DNA of 64,000 nt from Streptomyces akebiae (GTDB lineage: Bacteria > Actinomycetota > Actinomycetes > Streptomycetales > Streptomycetaceae). Below, one piece after another: positions 56,485 to 64,000 of the stretch. The notes under the pieces were generated by a model, which worked only from the letters and a program-made list of their open reading frames with translations, did not search any database and was not told where the DNA came from. The translations under genes were made by a program, and so were the position numbers. Where the stretch lies: contig NZ_CP080647.1 of NCBI RefSeq assembly GCF_019599145.1, positions 4,154,001 through 4,218,000 on the forward strand, read 5' to 3'. Each line of letters begins with the position of its first letter. Positions within the stretch are counted from its first letter, which is position 1.

Positions 56485-57108
56485 ATGGCAGGTGGAGTGC
56501 GGGGGACGCTGGGTCCCGAGCGGGAGTGGTCGCGCGGGGACCGCGCGAAGGCGGCGGCCAAGCTGATGGTGGGCTGGGTGGCGCTGCTGTGGATCCTGGA
56601 GGTCGTGGACGTGGCGACCGACCATGCCCTGGACGACTTCGGGATCGTGCCGCGTTCGGTGCCGGAGCTGGTCGATGTCGTGCCCGCCTCGTTCATCCAC
56701 TTCGGCTTCGGCCATGTCGCGGCGAACAGCGTGCCGCTGCTGGTGCTGGGGTTCCTCGCGGCGCTGGGCGGACTGCGCCGCTTCGCCGCCGTCTGCGCGC
56801 TGATCATCGTCGCGGACGGGCTGGGGGTCTGGCTCATGTCCCCCGACCACACCAACACCGCCGGTGCCTCCGGCATCGTCTTCGGGCTTTTCGGGTTCCT
56901 CGTCGTCACCGGCTTCGTCGAGCGTCGGCTGCTGGGGGTGGCGGTGGGTGTCCTGGTCGCGGCCGTGTGGGGCGGCGCGATCCTCGGCGGTATCGCCCCC
57001 ACCGCGGCCGGGGTCAGCTGGCAGGGGCATCTGATCGGGCTGGTGACGGGCGTGGTGGCGGCGTTCGTGTTCCGGCGGCGCCCATCCCGCACGGCGCTCA
57101 CGTCGTAG
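56485..57108 (+). CDS. Rhomboid-family intramembrane serine protease
   Basis: 207 residues, about six helices. Catalytic Ser in GASGIVFGLFGF near residue 139 and catalytic His in WQGHLIGLVTG near residue 182, with the HFGFGHVAANSVPLL motif earlier. It cleaves substrates within the membrane. ATG 56485 after GGGGG is preferred to GTG 56461. The end overlaps the convergent Uma2 gene by 11 bp. Confidence 0.9.
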   Translation: MAGGVRGTLGPEREWSRGDRAKAAAKLMVGWVALLWILEVVDVATDHALDDFGIVPRSVPELVDVVPASFIHFGFGHVAANSVPLLVLGFLAALGGLRRFAAVCALIIVADGLGVWLMSPDHTNTAGASGIVFGLFGFLVVTGFVERRLLGVAVGVLVAAVWGGAILGGIAPTAAGVSWQGHLIGLVTGVVAAFVFRRRPSRTALTS

Positions 57109-57670
57109 GGCGCGTCTTCGGGTCCACGGGGAGACGGCCGGTGGCGATGGTGAGCTTGCCCAGGGGGGTGTCGAGGGTCAGGTCAGGGCCGTAGGGAATG
57201 GTGTCGCGGCCCTGGTAGCCGTCGGGGCCGGGGTTCCACATCATGACGGCGTGGCCCTTGAGCGGATCCAGGATCACGTAGTGGGTGATGCCGCGGGAGG
57301 CGTACCAGCGAGGCTTGATCTCGTAGTCGCGGCGGATGCTCTCCGGCGACACCACTTCAGCCACGAACTCGATCAGATCGGCGGGATACGCACTGCGGTT
57401 CTCCGCCTCCGCCTCCGCCGGGATGACCGCGATGTCCGGGCAGAACTCGTTGGCATCGTCGAAGGGGAACGCCACATCGCTCACCAGCGCCCAGTCCGGC
57501 GGAAGCTGCTCCTCCAGGTCCGTCGACACCCTCAGGATCGTCTTCCCGTGGAACGGCCTGACCGGGTTCATCACGATGCTGCCCTCGACAATCTCCGTCA
57601 GATAGCCGGGGAACATGTCCTCCAGCCTGCTGAGCTGCGAGTGCAGGCGGTCAATGCCCGAGACGGTCAC
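57098..57670 (-). CDS. Uma2-family (DUF820) PD-(D/E)XK nuclease-like protein
   Basis: 190 residues. The fold core contains CPDIAVIPAEAE, LIEFVAEVVSPESIRRDYEI and a following Lys (KPRWYASRGI), which fit the restriction-like PD-(D/E)XK pattern of Uma2 proteins. Biological role unproven. GTG 57670 follows CAGGGAGG. Confidence 0.87.
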   Translation of the reverse strand: MTVSGIDRLHSQLSRLEDMFPGYLTEIVEGSIVMNPVRPFHGKTILRVSTDLEEQLPPDWALVSDVAFPFDDANEFCPDIAVIPAEAEAENRSAYPADLIEFVAEVVSPESIRRDYEIKPRWYASRGITHYVILDPLKGHAVMMWNPGPDGYQGRDTIPYGPDLTLDTPLGKLTIATGRLPVDPKTRPTT

Positions 57671-57715
57671 GCTGGCCTCCCTGGGGTCCTGCCCTCGATG
57701 GTAGGCCGACGGTAA

Positions 57716-58621
57716 TCAGAGGGTCAGACCCCGAACCAGAAGATCCAGCAGCGCGCACACGAACAGGGCAATGCCGATGAACCCGTTGACGGAGAAGAAC
57801 GCGCGGTTCAACCTCGACAGGTCGTGCGGGCGGACGATCGTGTGCTCGTACACGAACGCGCCCGCGACGATCGCGAGGCCCAGCCACAGGAACGCGCCCG
57901 CGTCCGTCAGCACCGCGTACCAGACGAACAGCGCCGTCGTCAGTACGTGGCAGACCCGCGCCGCCCAGATCGCCGCCGGGATGCCGAACCGGGCCGGGAC
58001 CGACAGGACGCCGGACTCGCGGTCGGATTCGACGTCCTGGCAGGCGTAGATGAGGTCGAAGCCGCCGATCCAGATGCCGACCGCGAGGCCGAGGACGACC
58101 GCCTCCCAGGACCACTCCCCCGTGATGGCGAGCCAGCCGCCGACCGGGCCCATGGCCTGGGCGAGACCGAGGATGGCCTGCGGGTAGTTCGTGAACCGCT
58201 TGCCGTAGGGGTAGACCACCATCGGGATCACGGCGACCGGGGCCAGGGCGAGGCAGAGCGGGTTCAGCAGCGCCGCGGAGCCGAGGAAGATCACGACCGC
58301 GATGAGGGCGCCGGTCCACGCGTGCTTGACCGACATCGCGCCGGTGACCAGCTCACGGTGGGCCGTGCGCGGGTTCCGCGCGTCGATCTCGCGGTCGATG
58401 ATCCGGTTGACCGCCATCGCGAAGGTGCGCAGGCCCACCATGCAGATGGTGACCAGGAGCAGCCGGACCCAGTGGATGTTGCCGTCCAGCCGGAACATGG
58501 CCGTGAGCGCGGCGATGTACGCGAAGGGCAGCGCGAAGATCGAGTGTTCGATCATCACGAGGCGGAGGAACGCCTTGGTACGGCCCGGTTGCTGCGGGAT
58601 GGCCGCCGACGCGCTGGTCAC
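57716..58621 (-). CDS. mqnP: Menaquinone-pathway UbiA-type prenyltransferase (MqnP)
   Basis: 301 residues, about nine helices. The two Asp-rich motifs are NRIIDREIDARNPRT near residue 70 and YACQDVESDRESG near residue 195. It should attach the polyprenyl tail to the naphthoate intermediate of the futalosine pathway. GTG 58621 overlaps the UbiD stop by 4 bp, so both are co-translated. Confidence 0.9.
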   Translation of the reverse strand: MTSASAAIPQQPGRTKAFLRLVMIEHSIFALPFAYIAALTAMFRLDGNIHWVRLLLVTICMVGLRTFAMAVNRIIDREIDARNPRTAHRELVTGAMSVKHAWTGALIAVVIFLGSAALLNPLCLALAPVAVIPMVVYPYGKRFTNYPQAILGLAQAMGPVGGWLAITGEWSWEAVVLGLAVGIWIGGFDLIYACQDVESDRESGVLSVPARFGIPAAIWAARVCHVLTTALFVWYAVLTDAGAFLWLGLAIVAGAFVYEHTIVRPHDLSRLNRAFFSVNGFIGIALFVCALLDLLVRGLTL

Positions 58622-60075
58622 AGGCCGTACTCCTTCCAGCGGCGGTCGACGAGCGCCGCCGTGGCCGGGTCGGACTCGACCATGTCGGGCCAGCCCCCGT
58701 CCCGGGTGTAGCCCTCCTCGATCCACTTCCTGGTGGCGTCGATGCCCGCCTTGCCGCCCCAGAACTGCTGGTAGGAGGCGTGGTCCAGATGGTCCACCGG
58801 ACCCTCGACGATCGAGAGGTCGCGGGAGTAGTCGGTGTTGCCGAGCGCCCGCCAGGCGACCTCGTGGAGGTCGTGGACGTCGCAGTCGGAGTCCACGACC
58901 ACGATGAGCTTGGTCAGGGACATCATGTGGGCGCCCCAGATCGCGTGCATGACCTTCTGCGCGTGCTTGGGGTACTTCTTCTCGATCGAGATGATCGCGC
59001 AGTTGTGGAAGCCGCCCGCCTCGGGGAGGTGGTAGTCCACGATGTCCGGAACGATGATCTTGAGGAGCGGGAGGAAGAAGCGTTCCGTCGCGCGGCCCAG
59101 CGGTCCGTCCTCCGTCGGTGGGCGGCCGACGACGATCGACTGGAGCAGCGGCCGCTTCCGCATCGTCACACAGTCGATCTTCAGGGCGGGGAACGGTTCC
59201 TGCGGGGTGTAGAAGCCGGTGTGGTCGCCGAAGGGCCCCTCGGGGAGCATCTCGCCGGGCTCCAGCCAGCCCTCGATCACGACCTCGGCGTTCGCCGGCA
59301 CCTGCAACGGCACCGTCTTGCAGTCGACCATCTCGATCCGCTTGCCCGCGACGAACCCGGCGAACAGGTACTCGTCGATGTCACCGGGGAGCGGCGCGGT
59401 GGAGGCGTAGGTCACTGCGGGCGGGCACCCGAAGGCGATGGCGACCGGCAGGCGTTCGCCGCGCTTGGTGGCCACCTGGTAGTGGTTGCGGCTGTCCTTG
59501 TGGATCTGCCAGTGCATACCGATGGTGCGCTTGTCGTGGCGCTGGAGGCGGTACAGGCCGAGGTTGCGTACGCCGGTCTCGGGGTGCTTGGTGTGGGTGA
59601 GCCCCAGGTTGAAGAAGGAGCCGCCGTCCTTGGGCCAGGTGAACAGCGCGGGCAGCTGGTCCAGATCGACGTCGTCGCCCTGGAGGACCACCTCCTGCAC
59701 GGGCGCGCTGTCCGGCTTCACCTTCTTCGGCGGGACGTGGGTCATCGCGCCGAGCTTGCCGAACGCCTCGCGCACGCCCACGAAGCCCTGGGGCAGTTCG
59801 GGCTTGAGCAGGCCGCCGATCTTCTCGCTGATCTCGCCGTACGACTTCAGACCGAGGGCCTTCAGCAGGCGGCGGTCGGTGCCGAAGACGTTCATCGCGA
59901 GGGGCATCGCGGAGCCCTTCACGTTCTCGAAGAGCAGGGCGGGGCCGCCGGCCTTGTTGACCCGGTCGACGATCTCCCCGACCTCCAGGTAGGGGTCGAC
60001 TTCGGCCTTGATGCGCTTGAGATCGCCCTCGCGCTCCAGTGCGCGGAGCAGGGAGCGAAGATCGTCGTAAGCCAT
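58618..60075 (-). CDS. UbiD-family decarboxylase of menaquinone synthesis
   Basis: 485 residues, prFMN-dependent decarboxylase. TIGMHWQIHKDSRNHYQVA, GDHTGFYTPQEPFP (with the Glu/Asp pocket) and IWGAHMMSLTKLIVVVDSDCD are family blocks. It should decarboxylate the naphthoate ring before or after prenylation. It leads the operon with mqnP and needs the UbiX-like gene 2 kb away. ATG 60075. Confidence 0.92.
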   Translation of the reverse strand: MAYDDLRSLLRALEREGDLKRIKAEVDPYLEVGEIVDRVNKAGGPALLFENVKGSAMPLAMNVFGTDRRLLKALGLKSYGEISEKIGGLLKPELPQGFVGVREAFGKLGAMTHVPPKKVKPDSAPVQEVVLQGDDVDLDQLPALFTWPKDGGSFFNLGLTHTKHPETGVRNLGLYRLQRHDKRTIGMHWQIHKDSRNHYQVATKRGERLPVAIAFGCPPAVTYASTAPLPGDIDEYLFAGFVAGKRIEMVDCKTVPLQVPANAEVVIEGWLEPGEMLPEGPFGDHTGFYTPQEPFPALKIDCVTMRKRPLLQSIVVGRPPTEDGPLGRATERFFLPLLKIIVPDIVDYHLPEAGGFHNCAIISIEKKYPKHAQKVMHAIWGAHMMSLTKLIVVVDSDCDVHDLHEVAWRALGNTDYSRDLSIVEGPVDHLDHASYQQFWGGKAGIDATRKWIEEGYTRDGGWPDMVESDPATAALVDRRWKEYGL

Positions 60076-60192
60076 GGGGTCCAGTATCCCCGAGGGGCTA
60101 CCCTGACCCCGTCACGGGGCCCGGTGCACGGCCCCGCCGTCACGTCCGGGGTCCGGCGCACGGCCCCGCCACCGCTTCCAGGGGGCTGTTCC

Positions 60193-60636
60193 ATGCTCAG
60201 GCTGTTGATGTACCTCGTGCCGTTGGCGCTGACCATCTACGCGTTCATCGACTGCCTCAACACCCCCGAGGACGAGGCGAAGCACCTGCCGAAGATCGCG
60301 TGGGTCTTCATCATCCTGCTCTTCTGGATCGTGGGACCGATCGCCTGGCTCGCCGCCGGCAAGCTCCGCAACGCGCCCACCGGTGGTCGCACGCCCTCGG
60401 AGTGGCACCGCAACCACCGCACGCAGTACGTCGCGCCCGACGACAACCCCGAGTTCCTGAAGTCGCTCGCCGAGGGCAACAAGAAGGACGAGTCGCTGCT
60501 GAAGAGCTGGGAGGCCGACCTGCGCCGCCGCGAGGAGGAGCTGAAGCGGCAGGAGGAGGAGAGCGGCGAGAAGGGCGTGCAGGGCGAGAAGCGGGAGAAG
60601 AAGGAGAAGGAGAAGAAGGACGGCGAGGAGGCGTAG
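60193..60636 (+). CDS. PLDc_N-domain small membrane protein
   Basis: 147 residues. Two helices (LMYLVPLALTIYAFIDCLNT; KIAWVFIILLFWIVGPIAW) form the PLDc_N domain, which occurs alone or at the N-terminus of cardiolipin synthases. The rest is a charged coiled coil rich in Glu/Lys/Arg. No PLD HKD motif. ATG 60193 follows GGGGG. Confidence 0.82.
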   Translation: MLRLLMYLVPLALTIYAFIDCLNTPEDEAKHLPKIAWVFIILLFWIVGPIAWLAAGKLRNAPTGGRTPSEWHRNHRTQYVAPDDNPEFLKSLAEGNKKDESLLKSWEADLRRREEELKRQEEESGEKGVQGEKREKKEKEKKDGEEA

Positions 60637-60723
60637 CGGTCGTCGTCGGTCAGCCGTCGGACCGCCGTGGACCGGCGGCCGCCGATCGTCCGGCATCAGT
60701 CGTCCGGCATCAGTCGTCCGGCG

Positions 60724-61000
60724 TCAGTCGGTCAGCTCCCGGCCCTTCTTGTCGACGACCCGACCTCCAGAAGGGCCTCGTCGTCCGAGCCCATGTATTT
60801 GAGGCTCTCCCTGTCGAAGTCCCACACATCAGGGTGGTCGACCTCGCCGAAGGCCAGACCGACACCCTCACGGCCCACGGCGTCCTCCGCCTTCTCGACG
60901 ACCCGTACACCGGAGATCTTGGCAGCCACGCGGAAGAGCGCCCCGTTCAGTTCGGACAGCAGCTGCGCCCCCCGCTGAGCAAGGTCGTGATGTATTCCAT
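60724..61000 (-). pseudogene. Frameshifted small gene or remnant (CU044_5270-like C-terminus)
   Basis: The central ~75 residues (AQLLSELNGALFRVAAKISG ... DFDRESLKYMGSDDEALLEV) resemble the end of CU044_5270-type proteins. A good ribosome-binding site (AGGAGGGG) precedes ATG 61000, but that frame (MEYITTLLSGG) leaves the core at a run of six Gs, and the core leaves the natural end (VVDKKGRELTD) at a run of three Gs near 60757. One extra G at each site would restore a ~92-residue frame. So it is either a decayed gene or affected by two homopolymer errors. Confidence 0.6.
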
Positions 61001-61034
61001 GGCCCCTCCTCATGGGTGGGGCCCCGAACCGCCC

Positions 61035-61040
61035 TAGCCT
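61035..61040 (+). promoter_or_regulatory. Leaderless -10 box of the MerR gene
   Basis: TAGCCT ends eight bases before ATG 61049; no Shine-Dalgarno is seen between them. Confidence 0.45.
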
Positions 61041-61048
61041 TCCACCCG

Positions 61049-61792
61049 ATGCCTGAACCCGGACCGCCTTCCAGCGCCCCCGCCCGCCTGCGCCCCGTCG
61101 ACCTCGCCCGGCTCTCCGGGGTCTCCACGCAGCAGATCCGCAACTACGAGGAGGCCGGGGTGCTGCCGCCCGTGCCGCGTACGGACTCGGGGTACCGGGT
61201 CTTCGGGGACGCGCACCGGCGGGCGCTGCTGACGTACCGGGCGCTGTCGAAGGGGTACGGGGCGGTCGTGGCGACGCGGATCATGCGGACCGTGCACGAG
61301 GGGGACGTACCGGGAGCGCTGGCGCTGGTGGACGAGGCGCACGCGGCGCTGCACGCGGAGCGGGTGTCGTTGCGGGCGACGCGCGAGGCGTTGGAGACGC
61401 TGGCCGGGGAGCCGCCCGAGGAGGACGTACCCGGCACCGACCTGCTGATCGGCGAGGTCGCCGCGCTGCTCGGCGTGCGGACGTCCACGCTCCGCGTCTG
61501 GGAGGCCGCCGGGCTCCTCTCCCCCCGCCGCGCACGCGGCACCGGTTACCGCCACTACGCGCCCGACGAGGTACGCGATGCCCGCTTCATCCTCGCCCTC
61601 CGCCGCAACCACTACCTCCTCGACCACATCCGCCCCGTCCTCGAAGACCTCCGCCGGGAGGGCGGCACCGGGGCCCTGCGCTCCGCGATCACCACCCGCC
61701 ACACCGCGCTGACCTCCCGCACGGCGGCGATGCTGGAGGGAGCGGGCCACCTGCACACCTACCTGACGACCCTGACGACCCTGACGACATGA
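61049..61792 (+). CDS. MerR-family regulator with two DNA-binding domains (TioE-like)
   Basis: 247 residues. A first MerR helix-turn-helix is at about 10-65 (VDLARLSGVSTQQIRNYEEA, RTDSGYRVF). A second is at about 140-195 (EVAALLGVRTSTLRVWEAAG, RGTGYRHYAPDEV). The linker is helical and Ala-rich. No metal-binding cysteines. The tail YLTTLTTLTT is encoded by a 9-bp repeat that continues past the stop. It lies between a decayed gene and the gas-vesicle cluster. Confidence 0.87.
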   Translation: MPEPGPPSSAPARLRPVDLARLSGVSTQQIRNYEEAGVLPPVPRTDSGYRVFGDAHRRALLTYRALSKGYGAVVATRIMRTVHEGDVPGALALVDEAHAALHAERVSLRATREALETLAGEPPEEDVPGTDLLIGEVAALLGVRTSTLRVWEAAGLLSPRRARGTGYRHYAPDEVRDARFILALRRNHYLLDHIRPVLEDLRREGGTGALRSAITTRHTALTSRTAAMLEGAGHLHTYLTTLTTLTT

Positions 61793-61880
61793 CCCTGACG
61801 ACCGAGTGAACGCGAGGGCCCCGCTCCGGAGTGGCATGGGAGGCGCCGGAGGTCGATGATGGACAAAGGGGAAGAAGGTG

Positions 61881-62207
61881 ATGATGACGAACGGTCACGA
61901 GCCGGAGAAGCGCCGTTCCCCGCGGCAGGAGCCCGCCGAGGAACGCCTCTCCGCGCCCGAGGCCATGCGGAGCGCGATCGAGCAGCTCACCGAATTGCTG
62001 GGCCGGGCTCCCGAGTCAGTTTCCGCGCTGAAGCCGACCGACGAGGGCTGGGAGGCCCAGGTCGAGGTCCTGGAGCTGGAGCGCATCCCGCAGACGACCA
62101 GTGTGATGGCCGGCTACCGGGTCGTTCTGGATCCCGCGGGCAAGCTGCTGGCGTACGAGCGCGGACGCCGGTACACGCGCGCGCAGGTCGACCGGGGCAA
62201 CCGTTGA
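61881..62207 (+). CDS. gvpO: Gas vesicle protein GvpO
   Basis: About 108 residues. The polar N-terminus (Glu/Arg/Pro-rich) precedes a conserved domain with DEGWEAQVEVLELERIPQTT and MAGYRVVLDPAGKLLAYERG, characteristic of GvpO. It is the first gene of the cluster. Start codons GTG 61878, ATG 61881 and ATG 61884 are consecutive and share the GAAGAAGG site. Confidence 0.88.
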   Translation: MMTNGHEPEKRRSPRQEPAEERLSAPEAMRSAIEQLTELLGRAPESVSALKPTDEGWEAQVEVLELERIPQTTSVMAGYRVVLDPAGKLLAYERGRRYTRAQVDRGNR

Positions 62208-62308
62208 GCCGACGCGGCCACGGCCGCCGCCGAGCAGTCGGCAACGCCGTCTGAGCCACGGCTCGCAGCCCCTGACATACGGCTTCCCGCATCGGAAGGG
62301 AAGAGATC

Positions 62309-62770
62309 GTGACTGTGGTGCCGCAGAGCGGTGGCGGCGCCGCCGCCGGTGGTGGTGGCGGTGGCTCGGGAAACCTCTACGACGTGCTGGAACTCGTCCT
62401 CGACCGGGGGCTGGTCATCGACGCGTTCGTACGGGTCTCCCTGGTGGGCATCGAGATCCTGAAGATCGACGCCCGGGTCGTCGTGGCCAGTGTCGACACG
62501 TATCTGCGCTTCGCGGAGGCGTGCAACCGGCTGGACCTGGAATCGGGACGCAAGGCCCCCTCCCAGCTGACGGACATCGTCGGGGACACCACCGAGGCGG
62601 GTGCCCGGGGCAAGAGCAAAGGGGCGCTCACGGGCGCGGTCGAGGCCGTCACCGATTCGCTCCAGAAGGGGCGCGGGGACGGCGAGCGCGAGTCCGTCGG
62701 GCGCGAGAAGCAGCGCGTGCGCTCCGAGCGGGGCGCGAGCCGCCGTTCCTCCAGAGACCGTGAGGAGTGA
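62309..62770 (+). CDS. gvpA: Gas vesicle structural protein GvpA
   Basis: 153 residues. The core [20 protein letters not shown] followed by [20 protein letters not shown] is the GvpA/J shell-protein signature. A Gly-rich start precedes it, and the tail (Lys/Arg/Ser-rich, ~75 residues) is longer than in cyanobacterial GvpA. It should build the rib of the vesicle wall. GTG 62309 follows GGAAGGGAAG. It could be GvpJ, but its place after gvpO fits GvpA. Confidence 0.88.
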   Translation: MTVVPQSGGGAAAGGGGGGSGNLYDVLELVLDRGLVIDAFVRVSLVGIEILKIDARVVVASVDTYLRFAEACNRLDLESGRKAPSQLTDIVGDTTEAGARGKSKGALTGAVEAVTDSLQKGRGDGERESVGREKQRVRSERGASRRSSRDREE

Positions 62771-63492
62771 GCGAGCCGATGTCGGTGTACGTCTACGCGA
62801 TCACCAAGGCGGCGCATCCGCTGGGCCTCGACCACGTCAAGGGCGTCGGAGAGGACCCCGCCGAACTGCACGCCGTCAGCAGCGGCGAGCTGACCGCCGT
62901 CGTCAGCGAGGCCCCCGAGGTGCTCTCGGTCAGCCGCCGGGACGTGGAGGCCCACCTCACGGTCCAGGAACAGCTGTGGGCCGACGGCGCCATCCTGCCG
63001 CTGAGCTTCGGCTTCGTCGCCCCGGACGAGGCCGCCGTGGAGGGACTGCTCCAGGAGCAGGCCGAGGAGTTCTCCCAGCGGCTCGACGAACTCACCGGAC
63101 GCGCGGAGTTCAACGTCAAGGGCGTACTGGACGAGGACACCCTCCTGCGCGCCGTCCTGACGGAGTCCGCGCAGGCACGCGAGCTGAACGACGCGATCCG
63201 TGAGGGCGGCGGCACGTACGAGGACCGTCTCGCGCTCGGCGAACTCGTGGCCCAGGAGGTGCAGAGGCGGCAGGAGGCGCTGGGCGAGGAGGCCCTCGCC
63301 GCGCTGCGGCCCTACGCCCTGGCCGAGCAGGTCACCCCACCGTCCCAGCAGTACTTCGTGAACGCCTCCTTCCTGGTGGACGGCGAGAGGTCCGACGAGT
63401 TCGCCGAGGCCGGAGGAGAGCTGGCCGAGGCCCTGGGAGAGGGGGTGGAGCTGCGGCTGCGCGGGCCGCTGCCGCCGTACAGCTTCGTATGA
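62767..63492 (+). CDS. gvpF: Gas vesicle protein GvpF (GvpF/L family)
   Basis: 241 residues. Begins [20 protein letters not shown], with [20 protein letters not shown] and a C-terminal AFVN-type strand ([20 protein letters not shown]) of the GvpF/L family, which helps shell nucleation. GTG 62767 overlaps the gvpA stop by 4 bp; ATG 62779 is an alternative. Confidence 0.88.
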   Translation: MSEPMSVYVYAITKAAHPLGLDHVKGVGEDPAELHAVSSGELTAVVSEAPEVLSVSRRDVEAHLTVQEQLWADGAILPLSFGFVAPDEAAVEGLLQEQAEEFSQRLDELTGRAEFNVKGVLDEDTLLRAVLTESAQARELNDAIREGGGTYEDRLALGELVAQEVQRRQEALGEEALAALRPYALAEQVTPPSQQYFVNASFLVDGERSDEFAEAGGELAEALGEGVELRLRGPLPPYSFV

Positions 63493-63542
63493 CCTCGTAC
63501 GACCACGGCCTTCGGTTCGATTCGCTCTGAGGAGGTGTTGTC

Positions 63543-63809
63543 GTGGTGGGACTGGTCGGGACGATTCTGACGTTGCCGTTCGCTCCCGTGCGGGGTGTCG
63601 GGTGGGTGGTCGACAAGGTGCGACAGGTCGCTGAGGACGAGTACTACGACCCGGGGCCCATCCAGGAGGAGCTCGTGAAGCTGGAGCAGGCCCGGATCGA
63701 AGGGCAGGTCGACGAGAACGAGTTCACGCGGCGCGAGGAGGAGTTGCTGCACCGGCTGGAGGAGATCAGTGCCTACCGGCTCCAGCAGCAGAGGGAGGCA
63801 GAGTCATGA
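63543..63809 (+). CDS. gvpG: Gas vesicle protein GvpG
   Basis: 88 residues. Starts LVGTILTLPFAPVRGVGWVV and continues into a charged helix (EELVKLEQARIEGQVDENEF), as in GvpG. GTG 63543 follows GAGGAGG. Confidence 0.88.
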   Translation: MVGLVGTILTLPFAPVRGVGWVVDKVRQVAEDEYYDPGPIQEELVKLEQARIEGQVDENEFTRREEELLHRLEEISAYRLQQQREAES

Positions 63810-64000
63810 ACAACGCCACGATGGGCGCGGCCGTCCTCGGCGGTTATCTGCTGGGGCGGACGAAGAAGGCCAAGCTCGCCCTCGGCATCGGCGCGCTGCT
63901 GGCCGGATCCCGGGTCAAACCAGGGCAGTTGGGCAACGCGCTCGACGTCCCGTTCCTCGGCGACATCACCAAGCGGGTGCGCTCCGAGCTGACGGACGCC
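63806..64000 (+). CDS. gvpY: Gas-vesicle cluster protein, probably GvpY (partial)
   Basis: At least 65 residues; continues beyond the window. It reads MNNATMGAAVLGGYLLGRTK, then a second short hydrophobic stretch (ALGIGALLAGS) and a basic/helical region. The ATG overlaps the gvpG stop (ATGA). In the Streptomyces order gvpO-A-F-G-Y-Z-J-L-S-K, as I recall it, this position is gvpY. Confidence 0.7.
   Translation, partial: MNNATMGAAVLGGYLLGRTKKAKLALGIGALLAGSRVKPGQLGNALDVPFLGDITKRVRSELTDA

Overview
The window is about 64 kb of high-GC chromosome from a Streptomyces or a very close relative. The evidence is GTG/TTG starts, many 4-bp stop/start overlaps, a complete 14-gene type I NADH dehydrogenase operon, futalosine-pathway menaquinone genes, an in-frame TTA codon in a regulator and a Streptomyces-type gas-vesicle cluster. 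From memory, the nuo/mqn layout matches the core of the S. coelicolor chromosome. I see no rRNA, tRNA, CRISPR array, integrase or insertion sequence.

1-12.3 kb: the N-terminus of a polyprenyl diphosphate synthase (menaquinone side chain); a c-di-AMP (ydaO-type) riboswitch in front of a secreted LysM/transglycosylase; a HAD phosphatase; an uncharacterised ATP-grasp plus flavin-oxidoreductase pair; fumarylacetoacetase; a MoxR (RavA-like) ATPase with its VWA (ViaA-like) partner; and RecQ.

12.3-28.5 kb: nuoA to nuoN on the minus strand, tightly overlapped. A TGTGA-N6-TCACA operator lies in the leader and a strong terminator follows nuoN.

29-41.2 kb: a secreted NlpC/P60 hydrolase, a geranylgeranyl-reductase-family enzyme, menG/ubiE, mqnC, mqnA, a Ser/Thr kinase, a prepilin peptidase, a zinc-ribbon membrane protein, small orphan genes and one truncated acyltransferase remnant.

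41.4-53.6 kb: a cold-shock protein, an XRE-cupin regulator divergent from azlCD, a possible CYTH-like protein, a LAL-type LuxR regulator whose second codon is TTA, and a fatty-acid module (acyl-CoA synthetase, MaoC hydratase, TetR).

53.8-60.1 kb: mqnE, an Lrp regulator, ubiX-, mqnP- and ubiD-like genes, a rhomboid protease and a Uma2-type protein.

60.2-64 kb: a PLDc_N membrane protein, a frameshifted remnant, a double-HTH MerR regulator and the start of a gas-vesicle cluster (gvpO-A-F-G and probably gvpY) that runs off the end.

Functionally, much of the window builds or uses menaquinone. The side-chain synthase, the mqnA/C/E/P-ubiX/ubiD-menG enzymes and a probable side-chain reductase supply the quinone that complex I reduces. 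mqnB and mqnD are not in the window. A second theme is the set of dispersed palindromic intergenic repeats (full copies near 38.4 and 53.7 kb).
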